64,000 nt of DNA, from positions 232,637,725-232,701,724 of the forward strand of contig OZ014530.1 in NCBI GenBank assembly GCA_963966105.1, written 5' to 3'. This document shows, in pieces, positions 47,301 to 55,584 of this stretch; within the stretch, counting starts at the first letter, position 1; each line of letters begins with the position of its first letter. Source of the stretch: Volucella zonaria. Its lineage: Eukaryota > Arthropoda > Insecta > Diptera > Syrphidae. The position numbers were made by a program, and so were the translations under genes. The notes under the pieces are model-generated. The model was not told where the DNA came from, did no database searches, and was given only the letters and a program-made list of their open reading frames with translations.

Positions 47301-50300
47301 AGAACTTGTTGTACTGAACTCGCTCTCAGCATCTAAATTTAAATGCAATGTTTTATCAAGTTTTGACTGCTACTGTCATAAGTAACGATAAAATGGAAAA
47401 TATCATAAATCTATAGTTCCATCGGCTTACTTCTTCTCCACTTCGCTAGTATTGCCACCAAATAGAGAAGCTTCATTGTTGCGATTCTAATACTCAGACC
47501 ATTTTTGGGACAGCAGTAGATGCAACGTGAGCAGCAATCACCTCTTGGTGATTGCATTAGCTACGGAAAAAACACAAAGAAATTGTTAACACTATCGAAC
47601 AACTACCTTTATGATATTACTAGCAGACGTTTCTATGTTAGACAATAACCAAATCAATTTGAAATCAGACCAAAACTCTCGACCTTGCTGAGGAGGAGGA
47701 ATCCAAGAAAATTCAACTGGACACGCTTTAAGGAGAACCTTAGAAAAACCCATTTATATTTTGCATAAGTTTATAACAAGAGTTCAGAAAACTTTGCATA
47801 ACCTGGACGTGCCTTTGCACAGCCAGGAAAAGCTCCTACAGATCGCCTGTACCATAGTGGGGTGAAGATATACAGCGGCAACGTAAAGAGACGCGAAAAC
47901 TACTAAACGGATCACTTAAGACTTATTTTAAGGAAGTTTTCCTCTTACTTCCTTACCATAGATAAACTAACTAGATGTCAAACTCTACTAAGCTTTTGCA
48001 GACCCTTAACTTTTGCACAGACACACTGTAAGTGAATTCCAACACTTCTGCATCTCTATAAATTTGTCAAAATTTGCTAGAAGGAGAGCAATTTACAAGT
48101 AAAATTGCTAGAATGAGAGCGATTTGTACGAACGTGTGTAATGGAGACGAAATTTTTTTGATTAAAATGGGCGTGGTTTGTATAAAAGGAGAGGGAAATT
48201 GCCATTGATGACAATTTTCACGTATTCACAGACAGGATCACATGGATAGGGGCGATCAGTTGAAAACCAGTTTTGATTTTCCAATATCTGGAAAGTTTGC
48301 CATCTAGGTTAGTTCATCTATGTTCCTTACTATGTACTTAGACAACTGATAGCGAATGTTCTGACAAAATACAAAGCAGTATGGACGGCTGGTTAGTACA
48401 GAGGTACAGTTCAGTTAAAAAGTAGGATTTGAAAGTGAATGGAGAGTAGTGATAAAGTAGTTTAAGTAAAAGATAAAGTAAAGTAACACTGGTTGATAAA
48501 ATGGACTGAATTTGGATTGAATAAAGCGATTGTGTTGAAAGAAATAAGTTCTATCATTTGAACCCGCACAAACATTTTACAATAGGAAACTAATTCGCAT
48601 TTCAAAGACTTGCGAAAAAATAGAAAGGATTTGGTGAAACCAGCAAAGTGGCCAAATTCTTCAAAAAGATCAAAAAAAAGCCAGGCTGGAAACACACAGA
48701 AATTCTGATTGCACCCGCCCAAGTTTAAATCAAAAACTACCTGTCACGTGGCCGAGGCTTTCCAGGTAATTTAATCGCAACGCGTCGTAGCTGGTATCTA
48801 TCAACCATTAAATACGCTACTGCCTGCTTTGATGGCTTCATGTTATTTTGCAAAGGGGTATAGACAAGTTTCTGCTAACTATGTAGAGAATCTGACCTAC
48901 TGGCAAGGTGCTGGCATATATACAGAACCCCAGGCGAACAGTGTGAGTAGCTTTTATACCCAAAATCGGTAAAAATGACTACTCACTGGCTAAGAACTCC
49001 AGATCTGTTAGTCTGACTGAGTTGTCTAACACCCAATGCATACCAATGTATAAGTTTTATAAAGCTGTGCTTCCAAAGACAGAACTAAATATGAACTCAT
49101 CAAAAAAGAGCACGCAGCGGGTATTTTCATCGGCATTGAGACCGCCTTCGACAACGCAACTATTGTATAAATTAGCAACATGACATAGGCAAATCCCTTG
49201 TGAAGTAATAAAGTATAGTGAAAAAAAATCTTAACGACTACTGACTACAATAAATTTTGACATCAAGACTTGCCATCCATAGTGCTATGATACATATTGG
49301 TTGACTTCAAGCCTAAGATCTCAACAGTTCTGTGACAATTCTGGTCAAAACTCCACTGACAGATAGAAAACGCTAAACGTCAAACAATACTGTCATTCCA
49401 TTTCGATCTTACAAGTCACGTTAAGTTCCCGACGATTTTTTTTACAGTTTTAATCGTTTTTTCTAATCCAATTACCATTTTTCATCTAAAATGAAAATCG
49501 AAACTGATACTTCTAACCCGAATAACACAGGCCAGCAAAAACCACAAAAACTCAGGAACACAACGAGGAAGAAACATTCAACGTAAGCCGAGTTCCTGTG
49601 AAAGTACCGCTTTTCTGGGATGAAAATACACAGGTCTGGTTTACGCAGGCAGAGGCGCAATTTGCAAACGCTGGAGTTAATTCAGTCTCGCACAAATGAA
49701 ATTAAAGTTTTAACACAACTGACGGACATCGTCTAAGAAAGTGTTTCTGGAAAGATTTGATGCATCGGAATAACAGACAATTACCTTGATGGTACTCATT
49801 TAACCGGCGAATTTCTACATAATCTTTGGCTACACGGACGGTGATGACCTATTTATTGTCTATTTATAAACGATAAGAACTCCACCAAAAAGTTTCTCAT
49901 TCTCATTCTCATTCGGGTGCCGATGTATCCGTTATACCACAGAAGCAATGAGACATGTGTCAATCTCCACATATGTTACATCGAAACTCTATGTTGCTAA
50001 TAGAAGTGATATGAGAACCTTTGGCATTCGGCGCCTTACACTTGACCTGGAATTACGTAGATCATTCACGTGGAACTTTATTGCTCAAGTAAAATTTCCC
50101 ATCATAGGCGTCGATTTACTTAAGCACTTTGGTCTCTTAATCGATGTTGGCAAGGGAAGAATCAAGAACGATAGCACGCGGTTAGAACCAGCGGGGGCAG
50201 GTCGAGTGGTAACTCATACTTTTAAACACAGTGATACTTTCGCAATAGTGAGTAAACCAACAGGGATAGTCGTAAGCCCATCATATAGTTACTTCGGGCC

Positions 50301-53277
50301 CTCCAAATTATGGTCGCCTGGGCAGATTACCGCCAGAAAAACTGAAAGCAGCACGTGAAGAATTCCATTTACTAATAGGCAGCAGTATCTGCCGACCGTC
50401 ACAGAGCCTCTGGGCGAGTCCATTGCATATGATGAAAAAGACTAATGGGAAATGGCGTTGCTGTGGTGATTACCGAGCACTTCAGTACCCTAACCAGTCC
50501 CAGAAAAATTACTTGACCTCACTTTCAAATACAGGGTGGTTGATGAAATGCGCTATGAACTTACCAACCTGTTCCATTTTTTTTTTATTTTACAGACTGG
50601 TCTTTAAATTTAACGAAAACTAACAATCGGGATGATGCAGCCACAAGTTGGATTTTGTAATTTCCCTTCGAAAATAGACTATGGGCGTATTTGGCGACAC
50701 ATCTGCTCGGAGGAGTGCCGTCAAATACGAGGACTACAATAAGGCTTTGCAAAAACGTTTGCCGAGCATTAAGACAATTATAAGAAACGGCTATCATTGA
50801 GATTTTAAAGTTCGGATGCAGGAAACGATTACTGCTGTAGCTGCTGTTGTACAAGTCAATCCTTCAAAGAAACTTGTCTCCTCAAATGGGTCGATTAGCT
50901 TAGAATTTTACCAGAAAATCCTTTAAACTGTGGAAGGGTACGAAAACATGTTAAACTGCAGTTTCATGTCTGATGAGGCACATTTTGACCTAAACGGTAA
51001 TGTTAATAAACAATGCAGTCACAGTGTGTCTGCAGTTTCATCAAGCCGCAGTTCTTAATTATTTACCGTCGCACTGTAACAGTCAATGTTGAACGTAACT
51101 TAAAAATTCTGAGAAAGTTTTTCTTTTCAGAACTACCTCGAAAGAAAATACCTTTCAACTCTGTATTTTTTTCAGGACGATGATGCAACTTTTCATGTAG
51201 CCAGTCCAGTGAAAATTCCTCAATAAACCGATTTCAAGGAACTCCACATTCCGTTGGCCCACAAGCTTACCTTTTCCGGTGTTTTTCTTATCGGCAAACA
51301 GAAAGTGTATAAAACAAGACCAACAAATTTAAATGATTTAAAACAATCGAATCAAATGAAATTTGGGCAACTCCCGCTGCAAGCCTCTCCGCAGTTACAA
51401 TATGAACAATTTTTGATTAGATGTAGCACATGCGTCAGTTATTTCAGTTTCTTGCTCTGAATATTGAAATAAATGACTTAGGGAATTCGCCTTTCTGACT
51501 GTTGCTGCCACCAAAGTTTCAGTCACTAGAATTCATCCTCAGTACATCCTCTTTTTGAGGTTCTGTTATTTTTAGCAGGGCATTATTTTCGCTCGACACT
51601 CGTACTTATAAGTTTGGCAAGTCAAGCCCAATTGGACGAGACCAGTACTCGGTTGCTACCACGAGGAAGTAAAATAACCAAAATTGATGTGGAGTCATAG
51701 TTACAGCACTGGGCATCGATAAGTTAACGACGCTCGGTGCCTACCTGAATAATACACAAACAAATGCCTACCAACAAAAATAGTTTCGTTCATATTGAAG
51801 GAAAAAGAGTGAACCAAACAACAATCCGTTTAAAGGTTTGTGAGTCAATGACCCTCAGCAAATTGCCCAATTCAAAGATTTTAACATAATTGGTCTCCAT
51901 TCCGCGAAATGAATGGCTTACTCCAGCAGTTGCGTTATTTGTTTTCATGCAATTGATAATACATCTTGGAATGAAGTTTTTCTCTTCCCTACTTAGTTCT
52001 ATAACAGCTTGCACGTTCTCAAAACCTAAACAATGCTGAGAGCGCAAAGAAAACAAACACCCCCAGAAAAAAAAAAAATCAACACTACCGCTGATACAAT
52101 CAAAAACAAAGCCAATTTGTGGCAATCATATCCAAATGAGGCAGGCACCAACATTCCTCAAGTTGTACACATCTATCCATAACACGTATTCACTTAGATA
52201 CGAGTATTTCTAAAGCGAAACCCTGTCGATGGTCATTCAAAGCATTTGTAAGCAACGTGTGGCCAATTAATTAATTGACCTAAAAAGCAAATTCACCCCA
52301 AAAAAGGAAGAGAACTTCTACTAGACAACGTTCCTTTTTTTTCTGTTTCTTTCACCTACATAGATACTAGAGGCCATGTGACGTGAGAAGTCGCACCTTA
52401 TTCGTAACGATTAAACAAACCAACTTGGCTGCACCCCAATTTTAATGGATTTCAACGGCAGGGGAGAAACCTACTGCTAAACGACCAATTTTTCCATTGA
52501 AATGGAGAAGCAACTGTCCTGGTCTTATCATTTGCTTACGAAGTACAAACAAAATTTCCAAAGACACTGACTTTACACTTGATAGAGCGCTCATTAAAAA
52601 GTGAGTGATAAGCAGCGGTGCGCTATTAAAGCTATAATACTTGTGCCAGCAAATATTTAAGACGCAAAACAATTTAAAACTATTGACGACGGAGCTCAGT
52701 ACAGTCGGGTGATAGAGGAGGTAGTGCTGAGCTTTAGGATGACCTGTATGTGCACTACAGATACCCAAGGGTATTACCGAATGCGAGGCAACACCTTGTG
52801 CATAATTAACACGCCAGCTTCTGCATAAAATGGAGGAGATGAAATTTATGAAATTTAGCAAAAAGAAAGTTGTCAATTACGAATATTACATGAAAACGAG
52901 TTCAACTTCAATTGCAAATTCCAAAACAATGCCCTCCTCCAACTGACGCTGGTCTCTCGTGCAGCCGTGTCATCGTTTTTGTTTTTCTTGTCTCATTTAC
53001 TCTGATATCAACCAATTAGGTCATAAAAACCTAAATACATGATGTATCAATTATTTCAAAACATTTGGAAGAAAACCTGTGTGCGCTTAGATAGTAATGA
53101 AAGTCAGTTTACTCAAATAATAGCCCATGACTAATTGATGAGTTGAAGCTGGAGGAGGCAAAGATGGGTACACATGAACATGAAAGTATGTAAGCAGGGG
53201 TATTTCTTAAAAATTCTTACCTTCTGGGTGCTTAGGTCGAAGCCAAGGTATGTGCCGTCTTCAGTCTTTGGAGTCAT
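35341..53277 (-). CDS. XYLB: Xylulose kinase (FGGY family)
   Basis: Phosphorylates D-xylulose to xylulose 5-phosphate with ATP in the cytosol (glucuronate-xylulose route into the pentose phosphate pathway). Coding exons on the minus strand: 53277-53221, 37308-37187, 37132-37021, 36956-36241, 36179-35958, 35901-35810, 35748-35651 and 35592-35341. They total 1671 bp, 556 residues, against about 536 in human XYLB. Exon 1 is MTPKTEDGTYLGFDLSTQK, carrying the N-terminal FGGY phosphate-binding loop. Exon 2 continues in frame with LKAVQLADNLEI and FDSDLPEFRTTGG. IGGSAQQHGSLYW spans exons 3-4. TGDNPSALSGM (about residue 280) holds the presumed catalytic Asp, followed by SLGTSDTVMMG (about 299) and ATGGASVNKSIL (about 448). 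All splice sites are GT/AG with matching phase. Introns 2-7 are 54-64 bp. Intron 1 (37309-53220) is 15.9 kb and filled with transposon fragments. No coding defect was found. Confidence 0.92.
37309..38439. other. XYLB intron 1, unassigned part
   Basis: Acceptor side of intron 1. Contains short open frames (for example a 68-codon plus-strand frame at 37549-37755 with a lysine/arginine-rich end) but no recognised domain and no splice support. Confidence 0.35.
38440..38733 (+). other. Unidentified open frame inside XYLB intron 1
   Basis: A plus-strand frame without stops reads SLRAALVPLEVRYGNDVVAN, then DTAVIKLHSPRIAVCNKVLT and ends VAELNIM before a stop at 38731-38733. It has mixed amino-acid composition, unlike the surrounding low-complexity frames. 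The pattern of a hydrophobic strand, then VIKLHSPRIAVCNKVL, faintly recalls BTB/POZ starts (LHS..LA..S..F), but key residues are missing. It could be a relic of an unrecognised transposon ORF or a retrocopy fragment. No start codon context or promoter was seen. Confidence 0.25.
38734..40300. other. XYLB intron 1, mostly unassigned
   Basis: Mostly non-coding. The stretch at 39673-39725 (ATATTGAGATGAG, then TGTGCTAGCTACAGTGATA) is similar to 33212-33265, inside the minus-strand RTE endonuclease, so it is a small minus-strand RTE scrap. The stretch 39880-40100 has stop-rich frames that I could not assign. Confidence 0.35.
40310..41060 (+). mobile_element. RTE-clade fragment (endonuclease)
   Basis: Plus-strand text VLSFRHVGERLMTIRIKTKL (40472-40533) equals the RTE endonuclease block also found at 33.4 kb. 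CPKYEISLSTI (about 40630-40665) corresponds to the usual CPKYDIKIVLGDFN. LRLIDFAMGRYITIASIRP (about 40755-40812) matches the block after it, and KYECGFTKR (about 40968-40994) the end of the domain. Frame changes and stops are frequent. Confidence 0.65.
41085..43000 (+). mobile_element. Jockey-type element with RNase H, degenerate
   Basis: INVVFIPKTEKCSHVVSKDL (41126-41185) is the RT entry block. EYTMVAFLETEDASNNVNTS (41257-41316), GKPQGGVLSPFIWNLMVNEL (41446-41505) and IAYADDV-type text (41539-41556, with the tyrosine codon changed to TAA) follow. RNase H is at about 42247-42600: DFFTDGSKINSGVGGGVFSD, NHCTVFQEEILEIKK and WVPGHKDIPANCKADI. The C-terminal GVITGHCLIGKHA and HLLCTCLALSQLQ run to about 42976. 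Internal deletion between the first two RT blocks, plus many stops. Confidence 0.72.
43020..43400 (+). mobile_element. RTE-clade fragment (start of RT)
   Basis: AWLMNGISASFARTKREGDP (about 43031-43090) corresponds to the RTE MPDEW..SIVCPI.KKGDP block. KPFVNNLIAPYQHGFRQILE (about 43161-43217) is the next RT block, nearly identical to that at 32.5 kb. IDNDHLFIDLRPHLTAF and LATARLMPLNAYQMSD (to about 43365) complete it. Confidence 0.65.
43401..43887. other. No recognisable gene
   Basis: AT-rich intron sequence. Confidence 0.3.
43900..44350 (+). mobile_element. Tc1/mariner-type transposase fragment
   Basis: Plus-strand frames contain VRDEIPLNPRHSIGKFVAAI and ITKSTVYAIYKN (44044-44137), the helix-turn-helix block of Tc1/mariner transposases (REEIRRNPxRS..K.A...I.KSTV..I). 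Near 44255-44284, RTPENILFTD followed by a stop corresponds to the first catalytic block (ILFTDE). The rest of the catalytic core is absent. Confidence 0.55.
44370..44800 (-). mobile_element. RTE-clade 3' fragment
   Basis: The minus strand reads CVNGEWRRKFKHELS (about 44690-44645) and GLVRRLRIQRLRWLGHVERM (about 44625-44565), the RTE RT end also seen at 30.6 kb. After it is non-coding 3' sequence to about 44370. Confidence 0.6.
44890..45650 (-). mobile_element. CR1-like fragment, copy D (3' end)
   Basis: The minus strand has KCLGFFKRCKKYFIP (about 45465-45420) and FMRPKLEYNAHIWLDAPKTS (about 45395-45335). The 3' end CCCTTGAGCTCGCGCCGATT with an A run is at about 44922-44888. It is collinear with the last 800 bp of copies A and B. 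Confidence 0.7.
45655..45960. other. RTE scrap and an unassigned open frame
   Basis: 45665-45705 (CAGACGCTCATATAATACGGCAGG) matches 32546-32569 in the minus-strand RTE, so a tiny RTE piece sits here. A 118-codon minus-strand frame covers 46066-45710, but its upper part is antisense to mariner and the rest shows no recognised domain. Confidence 0.35.
45980..46515 (+). mobile_element. mariner transposase fragment (second mariner lineage)
   Basis: Plus-strand text LSARWVPRLLTVDNNQIRLS (about 46025-46085) is the mariner KLSARWVPR block. FHRVVTVDET (about 46131-46160) is the first catalytic block, LFHHDNATGHLSGIAGDELH (about 46406-46465) the second, and YELLPPLQF leads to where the third block should be. 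It stops there, so the C-terminal end is missing. It differs from the DD34D element at 16-17 kb. Confidence 0.6.
46516..49479. other. Unassigned intron sequence with a short imperfect tandem repeat
   Basis: About 3 kb without recognised coding motif. At 48070-48210 a motif like GCTAGAAGGAGAGCAATTT recurs in altered form about 36 bp later (GCTAGAATGAGAGCGATTT), then twice more loosely (AATGGAGACGAAATTT; AAAAGGAGAGGGAAATT). The last copy is joined to a TATAAAAGG box (48181-48189). It might be the promoter part of an old LTR, but no partner repeat was found. Confidence 0.3.
49491..50530 (+). mobile_element. gypsy-type LTR retrotransposon fragment, internally deleted
   Basis: ATG at 49491 starts a Gag-like frame (MKIETDTSNPNNTGQQKPQK). 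It continues, after a shift, as VPVKVPLFWDENTQVWFTQA (about 49594-49653), the Gag block with W..AE.QF. A large piece is missing. The protease end follows at about 49993-50135: LYVANRSDMRTFGIRRLTLD, RRSFTWNFIAQV and PIIGVDLLKHFGLLID. The start of RT (about 50339-50475) is AAREEFHLLIGSSICRPS, WASPLHMMKKTNGKWRCCGD and YRALQ. No LTR was recognised. It is interrupted at 50531 by a mariner-like element. Confidence 0.68.
50533..51460 (+). mobile_element. mariner-like transposon, probably rosa-type, decayed
   Basis: Begins with TACAGGGTGGTTGATGAAAT (50531-50550), a typical mariner terminal repeat start, at a TA inside gypsy. Transposase text includes FMSDEAHFDLNGNVNKQCSH (about 50966-51025; first catalytic block SDEAHF), YFFQDDDATFHVASPV (about 51168-51214; second block) and degraded C-terminal text KQKVYKTRPTNLNDLKQSNQ (51298 on). 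No matching right terminal repeat was found. The C-terminal text resembles the KVYxxxPxxLxxLK block of DD41D (rosa-like) transposases. Confidence 0.55.
51461..53220. other. Unassigned XYLB intron 1 sequence
   Basis: AT-rich, non-coding sequence from the donor end of intron 1. A 144-codon minus-strand frame (52876-52442) has hydrophobic runs but no start context or known motif, and I do not call it a gene. The donor of exon 1 is at 53220. Confidence 0.35.
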
Positions 53278-54870
53278 TTTTGTTTTTTTTTTTTTCGTTG
53301 ATACAAACTGCTAAAGAACCGACTAAATACGAAATCACTCAACGTTGGGAATGGGTTTAATATTTTTGTTTTATTAGAGCGACTGGGTATTTTGTTAACA
53401 ACAAAATAATACACCACAGCGCAGCGCTTCACACCTACGACGGTGGTGGACTTAACACAACTCACTGTTCAAGATCGCGTTGAAGAGGCGGAGAGTTGAA
53501 GAAACTAGGAACCGTCAGCCAATGCGGTTGTCAAAAAACGTCAACAATTTGATACAGCCAAAGCAGAGCAGAAACTTTAAATTGTCAGATATAATATTGG
53601 GATATGTGTTTGTTCCCAATTGGGATATTTTGAATGGGAAATTTCGAGGTATTTACAGTTAGTGAAGCGGTACATGAACAAGAAATTAAATATAACCTCA
53701 CATATATCTTATGCCCAGCAATGATGCTAGTCAATTTTCATGTCTGAGATGACAGCATGTATAGACTGGATGACTTAATTTAGGATCAGGGAACGGTGAA
53801 TCAAGAGGAACGGACTAAAGTCATGAGCGGCGTCGACATGACATGCAAAGCTTAATTAAATAGGACTCAAGCAAACGATAGCCGCCACAAACTATGTTAC
53901 GTATAATCGCATCATAGATATCAGGTTGTGGCAACATCACGTGCTATCGGTACATATCGGTGCTAACTGGGGGCAATGATCCCGATGAAATTTCGACTTT
54001 TGAGATTTAAAAACAAAAACATAGAATAACGTTGCTGTGACCACAAAGATTATATTTTCAATTAGCCCACAATTGGTGACCCCTAATATTGATAAGTAGA
54101 TCACGCACATTTATTTTCTATTTTCATTCACAGTGAAAATTGAAGTCTCAACGAAGACCAACAACTACACCGAGAAGAGCAATCCTAAATACTAAATTCA
54201 TCGGCAGCTAGTATTAGCAAATTTTCGGCCGCGTCCAAGTGCCACAGTTGCAACGATACGAATACATAATATTGAATCTGCGACTGGAGACATTTTTCCG
54301 AGTTCATGCCTTTGGTAAAAAGAATCAATAACAACACGATCAGCATCATCGTGTAATGTACATCGACGAACGCATTCATGAATGTTGACATTACTTATAT
54401 AATCCAAACATGATAATTTGATGACTTTATTTAATTTTTAATGTTATTAGGTTTCACAAATCTACATGGATTAAAATCAATTATTAGTTAGGGAAAACAT
54501 GTGGTTTGCATGCCGAAAACAACGAAAAAGAAGGGAGGACATCTTATAAAGTTTTGACAAAAATGTAAGGTGAGTACACAGTAATTTTTTTTTTAATTAA
54601 CAATGAACAAGGTGTCGAAGTAGTGCGAATCCTCCCAGTATGAAGCAAAATTATCAGCAAATTTTCAACCTTCCCGATGGCCACGGAAGGGAAGTTCACA
54701 TCCGGAATCCATCTGGGTGACAACAAACTCATCCCAGGCAAACTAATCGGCAAGAGCAGTTATTCCCATACGAAATTATCGATGTCGTTCGTATAAATTC
54801 CATCGACGCTTTAGAGAGACAACAACAAATAAGTCGATGCAGTTAACGCTTACAACAACAAATTCACTAC
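53278..54870. other. XYLB promoter side and unassigned sequence
   Basis: The minus-strand leader and promoter of XYLB should lie in the first few hundred bases. A T-run (53281-53297) sits just upstream of the start codon. No TATA box was recognised. From 53480 the sequence has only short frames. Parts of 54130-54870 may be degraded gypsy gag but show no clear motif. Confidence 0.35.
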
Positions 54871-54879
54871 AGGATCGTG

Positions 54880-55545
54880 TCATCCAACTAGAAAAAAACA
54901 CTAGCTCGCGTCGAAACCAAATTGGAACAACTTGGAGACAACCGCTCTCGAAGTAAATCCCGCACGCGCATTCCAAGGAAACAATCAACGACTTCACAAC
55001 AAAACTAAACCCGTGAAGAAGTTGGTTTCACATGTTGTACGGTTCTCAGGTGAGGAGGTGTGACCACTATGTAGTTTCAAAATAGGCCACCAAAAAAACT
55101 AATAACGCCTGCGTCATGGAAACAAAATGCTGCCGACTTAACTGCAACTTTATCACCAGGGATATACACACCGACAATAATAATTACATCAGCCGCAAAA
55201 CAACTCGATAGCACCTCTGACAGCTTAAATCCAAGCAGTCGTCTCTTCATCCAAGATCGTCGTTCGAAACACAAATTTTTGATCAACGCAGGCAGACAGC
55301 ATAAATATCATTAATGCGAGAGACAACCAATATCTTCAACGTGGCAGTTCAGCAACAAAACTATTCGCACTGAATAATTCAACTATCGGCACGTTTGGAC
55401 ACGTCAGACTTACTCTGGATTTCGAACTTCGTCGCCCTTTCGAGTGGATTTCCATTGCTGCGGATGCTACGCACAACATCATTGGCGCTGACTTTCTACA
55501 CCATTATCATCTTTTGGTAGATATGAAAAAAGTATGTGGACCAAG
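54880..55545 (+). mobile_element. gypsy-type fragment (end of gag, protease)
   Basis: Plus-strand LARVETKLEQLGDNRSRSKS (54901 on, with frame change) is the charged Gag C terminus. SSRLFIQDRRSKHKFLINAG (55236-55293) is the start of protease, with the catalytic D of DTG replaced by N. KLFALNNSTIGTFGHVRLTL (55360-55419), RRPFEWISIAADATHNIIGA and DFLHHYHLLVDM finish the domain at about 55527. It is truncated where CR1-like copy B begins. Related to the gypsy piece at 49.5 kb. Confidence 0.62.
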
Positions 55546-55584
55546 CGCTTAGAGGCCTTGATTTTGTATTTTACTATATTGACG

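Noticed and set aside
48462..48722. 86-codon minus-strand frame rich in Phe and Cys
   Set aside because: AT-rich intron sequence with no start context and no recognisable domain. The Phe runs come from A-rich plus-strand text.
52442..52876. 144-codon minus-strand frame with hydrophobic segments
   Set aside because: No family recognised, inside XYLB intron 1, no splice or promoter evidence. Kept only as a note in the intron entry.
53480..53662. 60-codon basic plus-strand frame near the XYLB start
   Set aside because: Short, arginine/asparagine-rich frame with no conservation clue. It probably lies in the XYLB upstream region.
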